This document shows, one piece after another, positions 1-5,172 of a DNA stretch of 5,172 bases. Within the stretch, counting starts at the first letter, position 1; every line of letters starts with the position of its first letter. The position numbers and the translations under genes are program-made. The notes beneath the pieces are model-generated. The model was not told where the DNA came from, searched no databases, and saw only the letters and a list, made by a program, of their open reading frames with translations. Source of the stretch: Oligoflexales bacterium (GTDB lineage: Bacteria > Bdellovibrionota > Oligoflexia > Oligoflexales > Oligoflexaceae). The stretch lies in the NCBI GenBank assembly GCA_015232735.1, contig JADFZC010000222.1, positions 1 through 5,172 of the forward strand. The letters run 5' to 3'.

Positions 1-46
1 CTCCTCCTCGCGCCTTGATTCAGACCTTTTCGGCTAGGGTCTAGCT
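1..46 (-). repeat. End of a second copy of the palindromic intergenic element (truncated by window edge)
   Basis: Positions 1-46 match 3301-3346 at 42 of 46 bases in the same orientation; the differences are at 25, 35, 37 and 43. Positions 20-45 are also a perfect 26-bp inverted match to 3217-3242, so this is the terminal-repeat end of the element described at 3220-3342. The rest of the copy would lie to the left of the window. Within it, AGACC and GGTCT (22-26 and 38-42) can pair around an 11-base loop. It begins about 10 bases after the TGA stop of the ATPase gene, the same placement as the other copy relative to the S1 gene. That suggests a role or tolerance at the 3' ends of genes, which is inference. 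The repeat itself is seen directly. Confidence 0.85.
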
Positions 47-55
47 GTCGAGCCG

Positions 56-1195
56 TCACATGGGCTTTCGTAAAAGAAAATAGCGAATCATTGGATTGGA
101 TATTCGATAACCTTTTTCAAACTCCCACTCAAGAAATCCCCTTCCATTCAGTCTGGCAAAAATCTTTCTTGTTGCTGAAGCTGAGGTTTTGACCTTCTGA
201 AGAAACTCCTTGCTGGTAAGTTGATCCACATATTTTCTATGAGCAATTTCCTGAAACACCGATTTCTCAGCCTCTGAAAGCAGGGAAATTTGAAAGCGCA
301 ATGATTGCTCCTTGTCACAGATCAACTCATCCAGCTTGGCAATAAGCAATTTAGGCGTTATGTTTTCTCCTTGGCAATGATCAAGCATCCAAGCGCCGGC
401 TTCGCAAATAGCGTTGGGTACATCGCACATGATGTCAGCGAGAAGCTCCACACTTTCCATCGCGATATTTGACTGAACCGAGGCGAGACGGGCATTGAAG
501 TAGGGCAACCAATCGGTACAGGCGATGGGGGGCAGATGATACTCGTCCCCATACTCATAGAAAGGTGAGCGCAAACTGCCAAACATCTCCTCTAGCATAT
601 CCCGCCGCGACCCAAGAATTCCTATTGCCGTGTCAGTGAATTCCTGCAACTCAGTACGCAAAACAGCGACAATTTCCGGTGAAAAAGCGATATCTTGAAA
701 TTCGTCGAAAATGATGAACAGATGATATTTGGCCGCAAGAGATTTCAACGCGCTAAAAAGTTGCGCGATTTTTAATGGCTTTTGTCCGAGTCCTCCTTGT
801 AGCGAGAATGATGGCTGTCCCGAGATTGGATCAACGGTGATTGTCGCAGAAATATTCTTGAAATATTTGGCAGCACTCTCCAACCATGATTTCACCGGAG
901 TCGCTTTAGCATATAACTCTTCAATACCTGCCTGCAGCCTATTCACAACCGACGTCTCCGATTTCACTCCCATAAAATTGACGAAGAGAACCATGTTTTC
1001 TTTGCTGGCATTTACAAAATCAGCAGCCAATATTTTTTTGAAGAGAGAGGTCTTTCCGTATCGCCTGGGAGCATAGAGAACAATTCTTTTTTTGTTCTTG
1101 ATCATTTTTGCCAGTGTCTTGATATCAGTGACGCGATTGCAGAAGTTTTCAGGTTCTATAAGAGTATCATATTGGAATAAAAGATCTTTCTTCAT
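56..1195 (-). CDS. P-loop ATPase of the archaeal-type ATPase_2 group (AAA/STAND-like)
   Basis: A 379-residue ATP-binding protein. A short lead with F18, N20 and R21 precedes a degenerate Walker A (YAPRRYGKTS, residues 41-50; K48 and T49 bind phosphate). Walker B is LFIIFDE (159-165, D164/E165). A GSRRDML motif at 195-201 follows, as in the sensor region of the ATPase_2 (PF01637) group. The last 70 residues look like a winged helix (LTSKEFLQKV, then RKIFARLNGRGFLE) ending in YRISNPMIRYFLL, typical of these proteins. The group is common in archaea and some anaerobic bacteria, and its cellular role is poorly known; DNA or regulatory partners are only guesses. The frame is open upstream to a TTG at 1321, which would add 42 residues. 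I prefer the ATG at 1195 because AAAGGG lies 8 bases before it, the extension has no family-like sequence, and the TTG has no clear ribosome site. It stands 200 bp after the ligase gene and probably has its own transcription unit. Family assignment is firm, function unknown. Confidence 0.9.
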   Translation of the reverse strand: MKKDLLFQYDTLIEPENFCNRVTDIKTLAKMIKNKKRIVLYAPRRYGKTSLFKKILAADFVNASKENMVLFVNFMGVKSETSVVNRLQAGIEELYAKATPVKSWLESAAKYFKNISATITVDPISGQPSFSLQGGLGQKPLKIAQLFSALKSLAAKYHLFIIFDEFQDIAFSPEIVAVLRTELQEFTDTAIGILGSRRDMLEEMFGSLRSPFYEYGDEYHLPPIACTDWLPYFNARLASVQSNIAMESVELLADIMCDVPNAICEAGAWMLDHCQGENITPKLLIAKLDELICDKEQSLRFQISLLSEAEKSVFQEIAHRKYVDQLTSKEFLQKVKTSASATRKIFARLNGRGFLEWEFEKGYRISNPMIRYFLLRKPM

Positions 1196-1203
1196 AAGAT
1201 AAG

Positions 1204-1209
1204 CCCTTT
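1204..1209 (-). promoter_or_regulatory. Ribosome binding site deciding the ATPase start
   Basis: On the minus strand AAAGGG, within a purine-rich run GGAAGGGGAAAGGG, lies 8 bases before the ATG at 1195-1193. This supports starting the ATPase there and not at the TTG at 1321. Confidence 0.55.
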
Positions 1210-1310
1210 CCCCTTCCGTGGCCGCGAGGTTGTTGCTGACGCCAGCAATGGATAAAGTTCGGAGATTTAACGAAAACAGTCGAACAAAGAGAAGAATAAC
1301 ACGGAATTTT

Positions 1311-1357
1311 GATTTCTCCAATGGAGAATCTCTAAAAGAGAAACTCTAAAAGAGAAA
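1311..1357. repeat. Inverted repeat plus 14-bp tandem duplication upstream of the ATPase gene
   Basis: Positions 1311-1319 and 1323-1330 form an inverted repeat (GATTTCTCC against GGAGAATC, one bulged T) around a 3-base centre. Directly beside it CTCTAAAAGAGAAA occurs twice in perfect tandem (1330-1343 and 1344-1357), and each unit has its own CTCT/AGAG dyad. The cluster lies in the 200-bp space between the ligase stop and the ATPase start, so it could be an operator or promoter region. The repeats are directly visible; a regulatory role is inference. No convincing sigma-70 pair was found here. Confidence 0.6.
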
Positions 1358-1387
1358 TATAAATTGGATAGAAATCAGGAACATCGG

Positions 1388-1419
1388 AGCTATAGTCACT
1401 GTTTTGAAGAGTGACAGCT
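1388..1419 (-). terminator. Stem-loop overlapping the ligase stop codon (possible weak terminator)
   Basis: AGCT at 1388-1391 and GTCACT at 1395-1400 pair with AGTGAC at 1410-1415 and AGCT at 1416-1419. This gives 10 paired bases with a 3-base bulge and a 9-base loop, spanning the end of the ligase gene and its TGA. No run of T follows on the minus strand, so it is not a classic intrinsic terminator. It could protect the 3' end of the message or be chance. Confidence 0.3.
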
Positions 1420-2616
1420 ATCAGGATTTTTTGAGAGAAGAAGAATAAAAATGCAAAAGATTGTCAGACCGAACCTCACGCCCGAGTCCTGGAAACAGTT
1501 TTGCGTGAACCCTCCAAGTGCGAAGGCGACGAGCGTCTCAATTGCCACAGCTCTTGAGAACTGGGATTTCAAGCTGCTCAGCGAGAAAGCGATAAACCAG
1601 AGAAGCCAGCCCAAAAACCCCAAAAGGCCTATGATCCCCGCATTTGATGCTGCCTGAATGTAAAGATTGTGTGCCTCGTATTTCTTTTCAAGATCTTTAA
1701 GACCAATCTTTTCGTAATAAGGGGTTCTGTAGGCTGTATCCAGATTTGCCCCGTGTCCGAAAACAGGCCTCTCGCGTATCATCAGCCAGTGGACGTGCCA
1801 GAAAGCCAGTCTGTCGTCAGGATATTTGCTGAACTTGTCAACCCCTTTTTCCGTAAAGGTTTCCCTGAATTTTTGTGAATCGGGATTATCAGTCAGGGAT
1901 ACAGCCGTGAGAGACACAGCTGCGAGGGTCAGTATGATCAGTCTGCTTTTACCCTTTAAAAAATATAAGATGTTGAATAACACGACAAGGAGCGCCGCTA
2001 TCTGTACCGTCCTTGAGTTTGTGAAAAAGATGATGAGACCTACGCCTGCAAAAAGAAACAGGGATCTGATATCGCGGGGCCTTTTGATAATAGTCATGAC
2101 CGAAAGAGGCCATATCAAAAGCGCCGTATATGCCAGAGTCAGGGGGTGCGAGTAGAGGCCGCGTGGTCTTTGCACATCTTCCATGACAGACATTCCCTGA
2201 AGCTTCCATCCCCAGATATATTGGGAAAGGGCAATCAATCCCCATATTAAACAGATATACGAGCCAAGGGAATAAAGGTTTCCGGTGTCTTTCTCTTCAA
2301 GCTGCTGCGATGTCAGATAAAAAAGATAGGGCAGCGCAAACCAGCTCGCATAACCGAGAAATTCCTTTATCCCGGAAAGCAGGGTGTTTGACGGGTTGAC
2401 GCATGAAGCAATGATCATCGAAAAAAGATACGTGAATGAAAATATCAATGGAAATTTGAATTTGAAAAACAGGCTCGAAAGGCTGCCCCTTCTGCAGTTT
2501 TTTATGCAAAGATAAATTGTCAGAATGAAACATAAAATGGTTGCAAAGCTATGAACTGCCGCCCCTAGAGGAAGGCACAGGATCAAGAGATAAAGAAGTG
2601 ATCGCTCATTTACCAT
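1396..2616 (-). CDS. O-antigen ligase / Wzy-type polymerase family membrane protein
   Basis: A 406-residue polytopic inner-membrane protein with about ten to twelve hydrophobic segments (roughly 5-35, 54-72, 86-102, 117-135, 160-177, 185-241, 322-346, 360-395) and one large loop at about 242-322. This is the layout of the O-antigen ligase/Wzy_C family (WaaL and relatives), which move undecaprenyl-linked glycan onto lipid A-core or another acceptor at the periplasmic face. Family marks seen are RPRGLYSHP (150-158), FTNSRT (198-203), DDRLAFW (267-273), RPVFGHGAN (283-291) and EAHNLYIQAASNAGIIG (314-330). R269 and H316 are the likely counterparts of the loop Arg and His needed in characterised ligases; this is by position, not by alignment. 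The start is the ATG at 2616, 34 bp after apt; its ribosome site is weak. No other polysaccharide genes are in view, so the acceptor, and whether it is a ligase or a polymerase, cannot be told. Close coupling to apt is probably transcriptional only. Confidence 0.88.
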   Translation of the reverse strand: MVNERSLLYLLILCLPLGAAVHSFATILCFILTIYLCIKNCRRGSLSSLFFKFKFPLIFSFTYLFSMIIASCVNPSNTLLSGIKEFLGYASWFALPYLFYLTSQQLEEKDTGNLYSLGSYICLIWGLIALSQYIWGWKLQGMSVMEDVQRPRGLYSHPLTLAYTALLIWPLSVMTIIKRPRDIRSLFLFAGVGLIIFFTNSRTVQIAALLVVLFNILYFLKGKSRLIILTLAAVSLTAVSLTDNPDSQKFRETFTEKGVDKFSKYPDDRLAFWHVHWLMIRERPVFGHGANLDTAYRTPYYEKIGLKDLEKKYEAHNLYIQAASNAGIIGLLGFLGWLLWFIAFSLSSLKSQFSRAVAIETLVAFALGGFTQNCFQDSGVRFGLTIFCIFILLLSKNPDSCHSSKQ

Positions 2617-2650
2617 ATGACGGGATTTCCCAGGGGCCGACGGCTCGCAT

Positions 2651-3163
2651 CTAATATTTTATGATGCTGGTCACCTTGTAAGGTTTAAGAAAATCCCGGC
2701 CCTTTAAAAATTCGAGTTCTATGAGAAAAGAACATCCGACGACGCTTCCCCCGCATCTTTCAATCAATTTGATCGAAGCGGCGGTTGTTCCGCCGGTGGC
2801 TAGGAGGTCGTCAACAACAAGCACCTTTCCTCCTTTCGATACAGCATCCTTGTGTATCTCCAGGCTGTTGGAGCCATACTCAAGATCATATGTTTCACGG
2901 AAGGTGTCGGCTGGCAGTTTGCCGGGTTTTCTAATAGGTATGAACCCCTTGTTCAAAAGCATGCTGAGACTGGCGCCGAAGATAAAACCGCGGCTTTCAA
3001 TCCCGGCTATGAGGTCGAAATCGAATTTCTCGCTGTTTTTCGCAATCTCCTTTACAGCGGCTGTCAAGGTATCCGGACTTCTCAAAAGAGGAGTGACATC
3101 CTTGAACTGGATGCCGGGCTTAGGGAAATCAGGAATGTTTCTTATGTATTCTTCCAAATGCAT
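2651..3163 (-). CDS. apt: Adenine phosphoribosyltransferase
   Basis: A cytoplasmic purine-salvage enzyme that converts adenine and PRPP to AMP and pyrophosphate. The N-terminus carries IPDFPKPGIQFKDVTPLL (residues 10-27), which is diagnostic of Apt. ESRGF (56-60) and RKPGKLP (78-84) are the adenine-site and flexible-loop regions, YDLEYG (92-97) follows, and VLVVDDLLATGGT (114-126) is the PRPP-binding motif. The last residues, VTSIIKY, match the usual C-terminal strand. Length from the ATG at 3163 is 170 residues, the normal size. An in-frame ATG at 3178 would add METKT. I prefer 3163 because GGAG lies 9 bases before it and only 3 bases would separate a GGAG from the earlier ATG, and because Apt proteins such as that of Bacillus subtilis begin at the equivalent place. 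The palindromic element lies just upstream, between this gene and the S1 gene. The ligase gene follows after 34 bp. Confidence 0.97.
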   Translation of the reverse strand: MHLEEYIRNIPDFPKPGIQFKDVTPLLRSPDTLTAAVKEIAKNSEKFDFDLIAGIESRGFIFGASLSMLLNKGFIPIRKPGKLPADTFRETYDLEYGSNSLEIHKDAVSKGGKVLVVDDLLATGGTTAASIKLIERCGGSVVGCSFLIELEFLKGRDFLKPYKVTSIIKY

Positions 3164-3172
3164 CGTTTTTGT

Positions 3173-3176
3173 CTCC
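3173..3176 (-). promoter_or_regulatory. Ribosome binding site deciding the apt start
   Basis: GGAG on the minus strand lies 9 bases before the ATG at 3163 and overlaps the alternative ATG at 3178. A second GGAG (3182-3185) is only 3 bases from that earlier ATG, so both starts are possible, with 3163 better spaced. Confidence 0.5.
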
Positions 3177-3203
3177 ATTTTCTCCGTTATGAAACAAGAA
3201 ACT

Positions 3204-3231
3204 CGGCTAAGGCCTCGCTAGACCCTAGCCG
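3204..3231. repeat. Hairpin at the apt-side border of the intergenic element
   Basis: CGGCTA (3204-3209) plus GG (3211-3212) pairs with CC (3223-3224) plus TAGCCG (3226-3231), with one mismatch and a 10-base loop. The left arm and loop (3204-3220) also match 3331-3347 directly at 14 of 17 bases. A plus-oriented half repeat therefore sits head-to-head with the element end. This may be a remnant of a neighbouring copy or an extra terminal palindrome of the element. Confidence 0.6.
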
Positions 3232-3342
3232 AAAAGGTCTGACTCTTCGTTAATCGTCGTCGGGTGATCCTCATTTACCAGCATGTAAACGTAGGTCACC
3301 CTCCTCCTCGCGCCTTGATTCAGATCTTTTCGGCCATGGTCT
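3220..3342 (-). repeat. Palindromic intergenic element (MITE/ERIC-like), about 123 bp
   Basis: Terminal inverted repeats of 23 bp at 3220-3242 and 3320-3342 match at 19 of 23 positions (AGACC, then GCCGAAAAG, then TCTGA). Inside is a 17-bp imperfect hairpin, 3262-3278 with 3285-3301: 13 Watson-Crick pairs, one G-T pair, three mismatches and a 6-base loop. CTCGCTA occurs directly at both borders (3214-3220 and 3341-3347) and partly overlaps the ends; it may be a target duplication or part of the repeat. One end recurs at 1-46. The element contains no transposase, so any movement would need help from elsewhere. In size and palindromy it resembles ERIC-type intergenic repeats, but I see no sequence likeness and do not recognise the family. 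It fills the space between the S1 stop and the apt leader and would be transcribed if the genes are read through. On the minus strand it is open in one frame throughout (see findings). Confidence 0.85.
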
Positions 3343-3344
3343 CG

Positions 3345-4904
3345 CTATTTTGTCTTTTCACCGAGCTTTTTGGCAAGCAGGGCGCCAAAAGAACCCGCTG
3401 GTTCTGTCTTATCCTTCTTTTCCATCTTGTCTTCCACTTTGTTTTCAAGGGACATTTCCCGAACGTATCTCTTATATGCCTCTTCGTGTTCGGTATCTGC
3501 CTTGATGTCCGGCAGAGACAGGGATATTCTTTTCTCCGCCTCGTCTATCGCAAGGATAGTAACATCAATATCCTTCGGGGGTGAAGCCTTTTTTCGATAT
3601 CCTTCGCCCCAGGCCGTCTTTAAAATGTTTATAGGAACGAGTCCGGTAACTCCCGGCGAAAGTTCAACAATCGCGCCGAAGCCCTTGAGCCTCTCGACCC
3701 TGCCTTTTACGGTGGCACCGACAGGGAATTTTCTCTGTATGTCATGCCATGGATTTTCTTCGATATTTTTTAGGCTTAAAGATATCTTTTGCGTTTCGGT
3801 GTTGATATCCAGAATCCTTACGGTCACCCTGTCTCCCTCCTTGACCATCTGCGAAGGGTCGTGCACTCTTTTTTCCCATGACATCTCTGAAATATGGATC
3901 ATTCCTTCCACGCCAGGAGTGAGCTCAACGAATGCCCCGAATTTTGTGAGACGCGTGACCTTCCCCGAATAGTTAGAAGAGACATTGAAATTCTCCGTCA
4001 CATGCGACCAGGGGTCCTCCTCGGCGGCCTTCATGCTGAGGGATACCCGCTTTTTCCCGTCTTTGTTTTCAATGCTGAGAACCTTGACCCTTACCTTCTC
4101 ACCGACCTGGATAAAATCCTTTGGCGAGGTTATCCTGGCGTGACTCATTTCCGAAATATGGACAAGGCCCTCAACCCCGGAGATGTTCACAATGATTCCG
4201 AAATCTTTTATCTCCTTTACCACACCATCAAAGATCATGTCGCTTGTGAGGTTCGATTCGAACTCCTTCATCTTCAGCTCGGCCGCAAGTTTGAGGAGCT
4301 TCGACCTTGAGACCACAAGGTCTGACGACTCCTTTTCATATTTTTCTATAAGAAACTCATAATCCTTCCCCAAATATTCCGCCTTGTTTTCGACGTAGTG
4401 GATATCGATTTGCGAAACCGGACAAAAAGCTTTTTTCCCGAAGATGGATATCTCAAAACCACCCTTGTTCTCCTTGACAACCTTCCCTTTTACGGGGACC
4501 TGGTTTTTAAATGCGATGTCCAGATCCCTTTCGGCAGCCCTCGAAACGTCCAGGGTCATGCTGAGCTGGATTGAACCGAAGGAGCGGGAAATTACATAGG
4601 CGCTGATTTTGTCTCCCTGACGGTATTTCAGTTTGCCTTCGGCATCCTTGAGCTGGGATTTGTCTATTACTCCGCTGAAACGGTCGCTGATTTCAACAAG
4701 CACATCGCTGGTATCATCGCTTATGACACTCAGTATTCCTTCTATCTTCTGGCCTTCGGATATCCTTGTCATATCGAATTTTGATTCGTTCAGGAGCGTC
4801 TCAAATTCTTTTCTCTCGTTTTCTTTCCGTTTGTTGAGTTCCGGTTCGAAGTCGGTGTCTTCGTCTTCCCACTCAATCCTCTTCCCATGGATTTTTGAAT
4901 CCAT
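3345..4904 (-). CDS. S1-domain RNA-binding protein, ribosomal protein S1 family (five S1 domains)
   Basis: A 519-residue protein (520 from the alternative ATG; numbering here from that first ATG) with five OB-fold S1 domains: about 52-118, 137-202, 223-293, 310-380 and 396-466. Domains 3 and 4 are most canonical, with DFGIIVNISGVEGLVHISEMS and FGAFVELTPGVEGMIHISEMSW patterns; domains 1 and 2 are divergent, as in the ribosome-anchoring part of S1. The N-terminus (1-50) is acidic then basic and likely helical. The tail (470-505) is highly charged, and the protein ends with SFGALLAKKLGEKTK. S1 proteins bind single-stranded mRNA and help initiation on the 30S subunit. Bacterial S1 usually has six domains in such groups, so this may be the main S1 of a divergent lineage or a paralogue; hence no gene symbol. 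I chose the second of two adjacent ATGs (4904), where AGGGAG is 5 bases away; for 4907 it is only 2. The stop is TAG, lying at the edge of the palindromic element. Confidence 0.9.
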   Translation of the reverse strand: MDSKIHGKRIEWEDEDTDFEPELNKRKENERKEFETLLNESKFDMTRISEGQKIEGILSVISDDTSDVLVEISDRFSGVIDKSQLKDAEGKLKYRQGDKISAYVISRSFGSIQLSMTLDVSRAAERDLDIAFKNQVPVKGKVVKENKGGFEISIFGKKAFCPVSQIDIHYVENKAEYLGKDYEFLIEKYEKESSDLVVSRSKLLKLAAELKMKEFESNLTSDMIFDGVVKEIKDFGIIVNISGVEGLVHISEMSHARITSPKDFIQVGEKVRVKVLSIENKDGKKRVSLSMKAAEEDPWSHVTENFNVSSNYSGKVTRLTKFGAFVELTPGVEGMIHISEMSWEKRVHDPSQMVKEGDRVTVRILDINTETQKISLSLKNIEENPWHDIQRKFPVGATVKGRVERLKGFGAIVELSPGVTGLVPINILKTAWGEGYRKKASPPKDIDVTILAIDEAEKRISLSLPDIKADTEHEEAYKRYVREMSLENKVEDKMEKKDKTEPAGSFGALLAKKLGEKTK

Positions 4905-4909
4905 CATGA

Positions 4910-4915
4910 CTCCCT
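4910..4915 (-). promoter_or_regulatory. Ribosome binding site of the S1-family gene
   Basis: AGGGAG on the minus strand is 5 bases before the ATG at 4904 and 2 bases before the tandem ATG at 4907. The spacing favours the second ATG. Confidence 0.6.
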
Positions 4916-4938
4916 ATCATGTTTAAAAATTCTTTGCC

Positions 4939-4963
4939 CTGTCAGATTCGCAAAGGATGACAG
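4939..4963. promoter_or_regulatory. Inverted repeat in the S1 leader
   Basis: CTGTCA (4939-4944) and TGACAG (4958-4963) are perfect inverted repeats with a 13-base centre, about 35-60 bases upstream of the S1 start. It could be an operator half-site pair or a leader hairpin. S1 genes are autoregulated through the leader in Escherichia coli; applying this here is inference. Confidence 0.25.
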
Positions 4964-4992
4964 TCTACATTGATTTTTATAAAAAAAACACA

Positions 4993-5022
4993 ATTTTATT
5001 GGGCCAGGGAGTGCGGTTTGAA
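4993..5022 (-). promoter_or_regulatory. Candidate sigma-70 promoter, proximal, for the S1-family gene
   Basis: On the minus strand TTCAAA (5017-5022) and TAAAAT (4993-4998) are 18 bases apart. This is four of six and five of six matches to the -35 and -10 boxes. It would give a leader of roughly 80-90 bases. The region is AT-rich, so chance matches are likely. Confidence 0.3.
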
Positions 5023-5068
5023 TTCGCGTGCGTTTTTTAAAATAATCCAGTTATTTTAATAATATGGC

Positions 5069-5098
5069 ATTTTACCGTTATCTATGACATCAGTTCAA
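5069..5098 (-). promoter_or_regulatory. Candidate sigma-70 promoter, distal, for the S1-family gene
   Basis: On the minus strand TTGAAC (5093-5098) and TAAAAT (5069-5074) are 18 bases apart, four and five of six matches. It would give a leader of about 160 bases that includes the inverted repeat at 4939-4963. It overlaps the stop codon of the possible partial gene at the window edge. Confidence 0.3.
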
Positions 5099-5172
5099 CG
5101 AGTTAATGACGCCGCCGTGAGCGTCGGCCTGCGTGAGTCTTGAGTCCTGGGCATGGGCGTAGGTATAGGCTT
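5090..5172 (-). CDS. Possible 3' end of an unidentified upstream gene (partial)
   Basis: One minus-strand frame stays open from the window edge to a TGA at 5090-5092, giving 26 residues beginning AYTYAHAQDSRLTQ and ending GGVINSLN. Third codon positions are mostly G or C and base composition is richer in GC than the AT-rich leader that follows, as expected at the end of a gene. The stretch is too short for a family call. Other frames here are also open for a while, and the plus strand has a 19-codon ORF at 5084-5143, so this may equally be non-coding. Confidence 0.22.
   Translation of the reverse strand, partial: AYTYAHAQDSRLTQADAHGGVINSLN

Noticed and set aside
1949..2533. Second-frame minus-strand open frames inside the ligase gene
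   Set aside because: They overlap the ligase completely, and the ligase frame carries the membrane segments and family motifs.
2721..3253. Plus-strand open frames opposite apt (for example 2721-3221 and 2852-3253)
   Set aside because: They lie antisense to a clearly recognisable Apt and have no family-like motifs; they are frame shadows.
3204..3347. Integron attC site
   Set aside because: The ends lack the RYYYAAC/GTTRRRY core pair and no integrase gene is present; the palindrome layout also differs.
3264..3584. Plus-strand frame running from the repeat element into the S1 gene
   Set aside because: It is antisense to the S1 C-terminus for most of its length and shows no recognisable domain.
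3370..4310. Plus-strand open frames opposite the S1-family gene
   Set aside because: Their sequences are Ser/Pro-rich mirror products of the S1 coding strand, with no ribosome site or domain.
4988..5008. Sigma-54 promoter (TGGC and TTGT on the minus strand)
   Set aside because: The spacing between the two elements is two bases too long for the -24/-12 pattern and the second element is imperfect.
5084..5143. A 19-codon plus-strand ORF beginning MTSVQRV
   Set aside because: It has no ribosome site and no known likeness, and it overlaps a more plausible minus-strand frame; too short to support.

Overview
The window carries four complete genes, all on the minus strand, so transcription runs from right to left. 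In that order they are: an S1-domain RNA-binding protein (ribosomal protein S1 family), adenine phosphoribosyltransferase (apt), an O-antigen ligase/Wzy-type membrane protein, and a P-loop ATPase of the archaeal-type ATPase_2 group. No rRNA, tRNA, CRISPR array or transposase gene was seen. The gene mix (LPS ligase, S1-family protein, Apt), moderate GC content and intergenic palindromic repeats fit a Gram-negative bacterium. I tentatively suggest Desulfobacterota (deltaproteobacterial, Syntrophales-like), from gene style only.

Layout, right to left. Positions 5090-5172 may hold the 3' end of another minus-strand gene. Positions 4905-5089 form an AT-rich leader with candidate sigma-70 boxes and a small inverted repeat. 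The S1-family gene follows. Its TAG stop sits exactly on the edge of a compact palindromic intergenic element of about 123 bp (3220-3342). Then come apt and, 34 bp later, the ligase, which could be co-transcribed. A 200-bp gap with short inverted and tandem repeats precedes the ATPase gene. At the left edge (1-46), directly after the ATPase stop, lies one end of a second copy of the same palindromic element.

The genes do not form an obvious single pathway. Apt salvages adenine, the ligase acts on surface polysaccharide, the S1 protein binds RNA, and the ATPase is of unknown role. The most notable item is the repeat element. It has 23-bp imperfect terminal inverted repeats and a long internal hairpin. 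An open frame runs through the whole element in phase with the upstream S1 gene, with a Shine-Dalgarno-like run just before the hairpin and an ATG in the hairpin loop. Both copies lie just after a stop codon in the same orientation relative to the upstream gene. I do not recognise the element as a named family.
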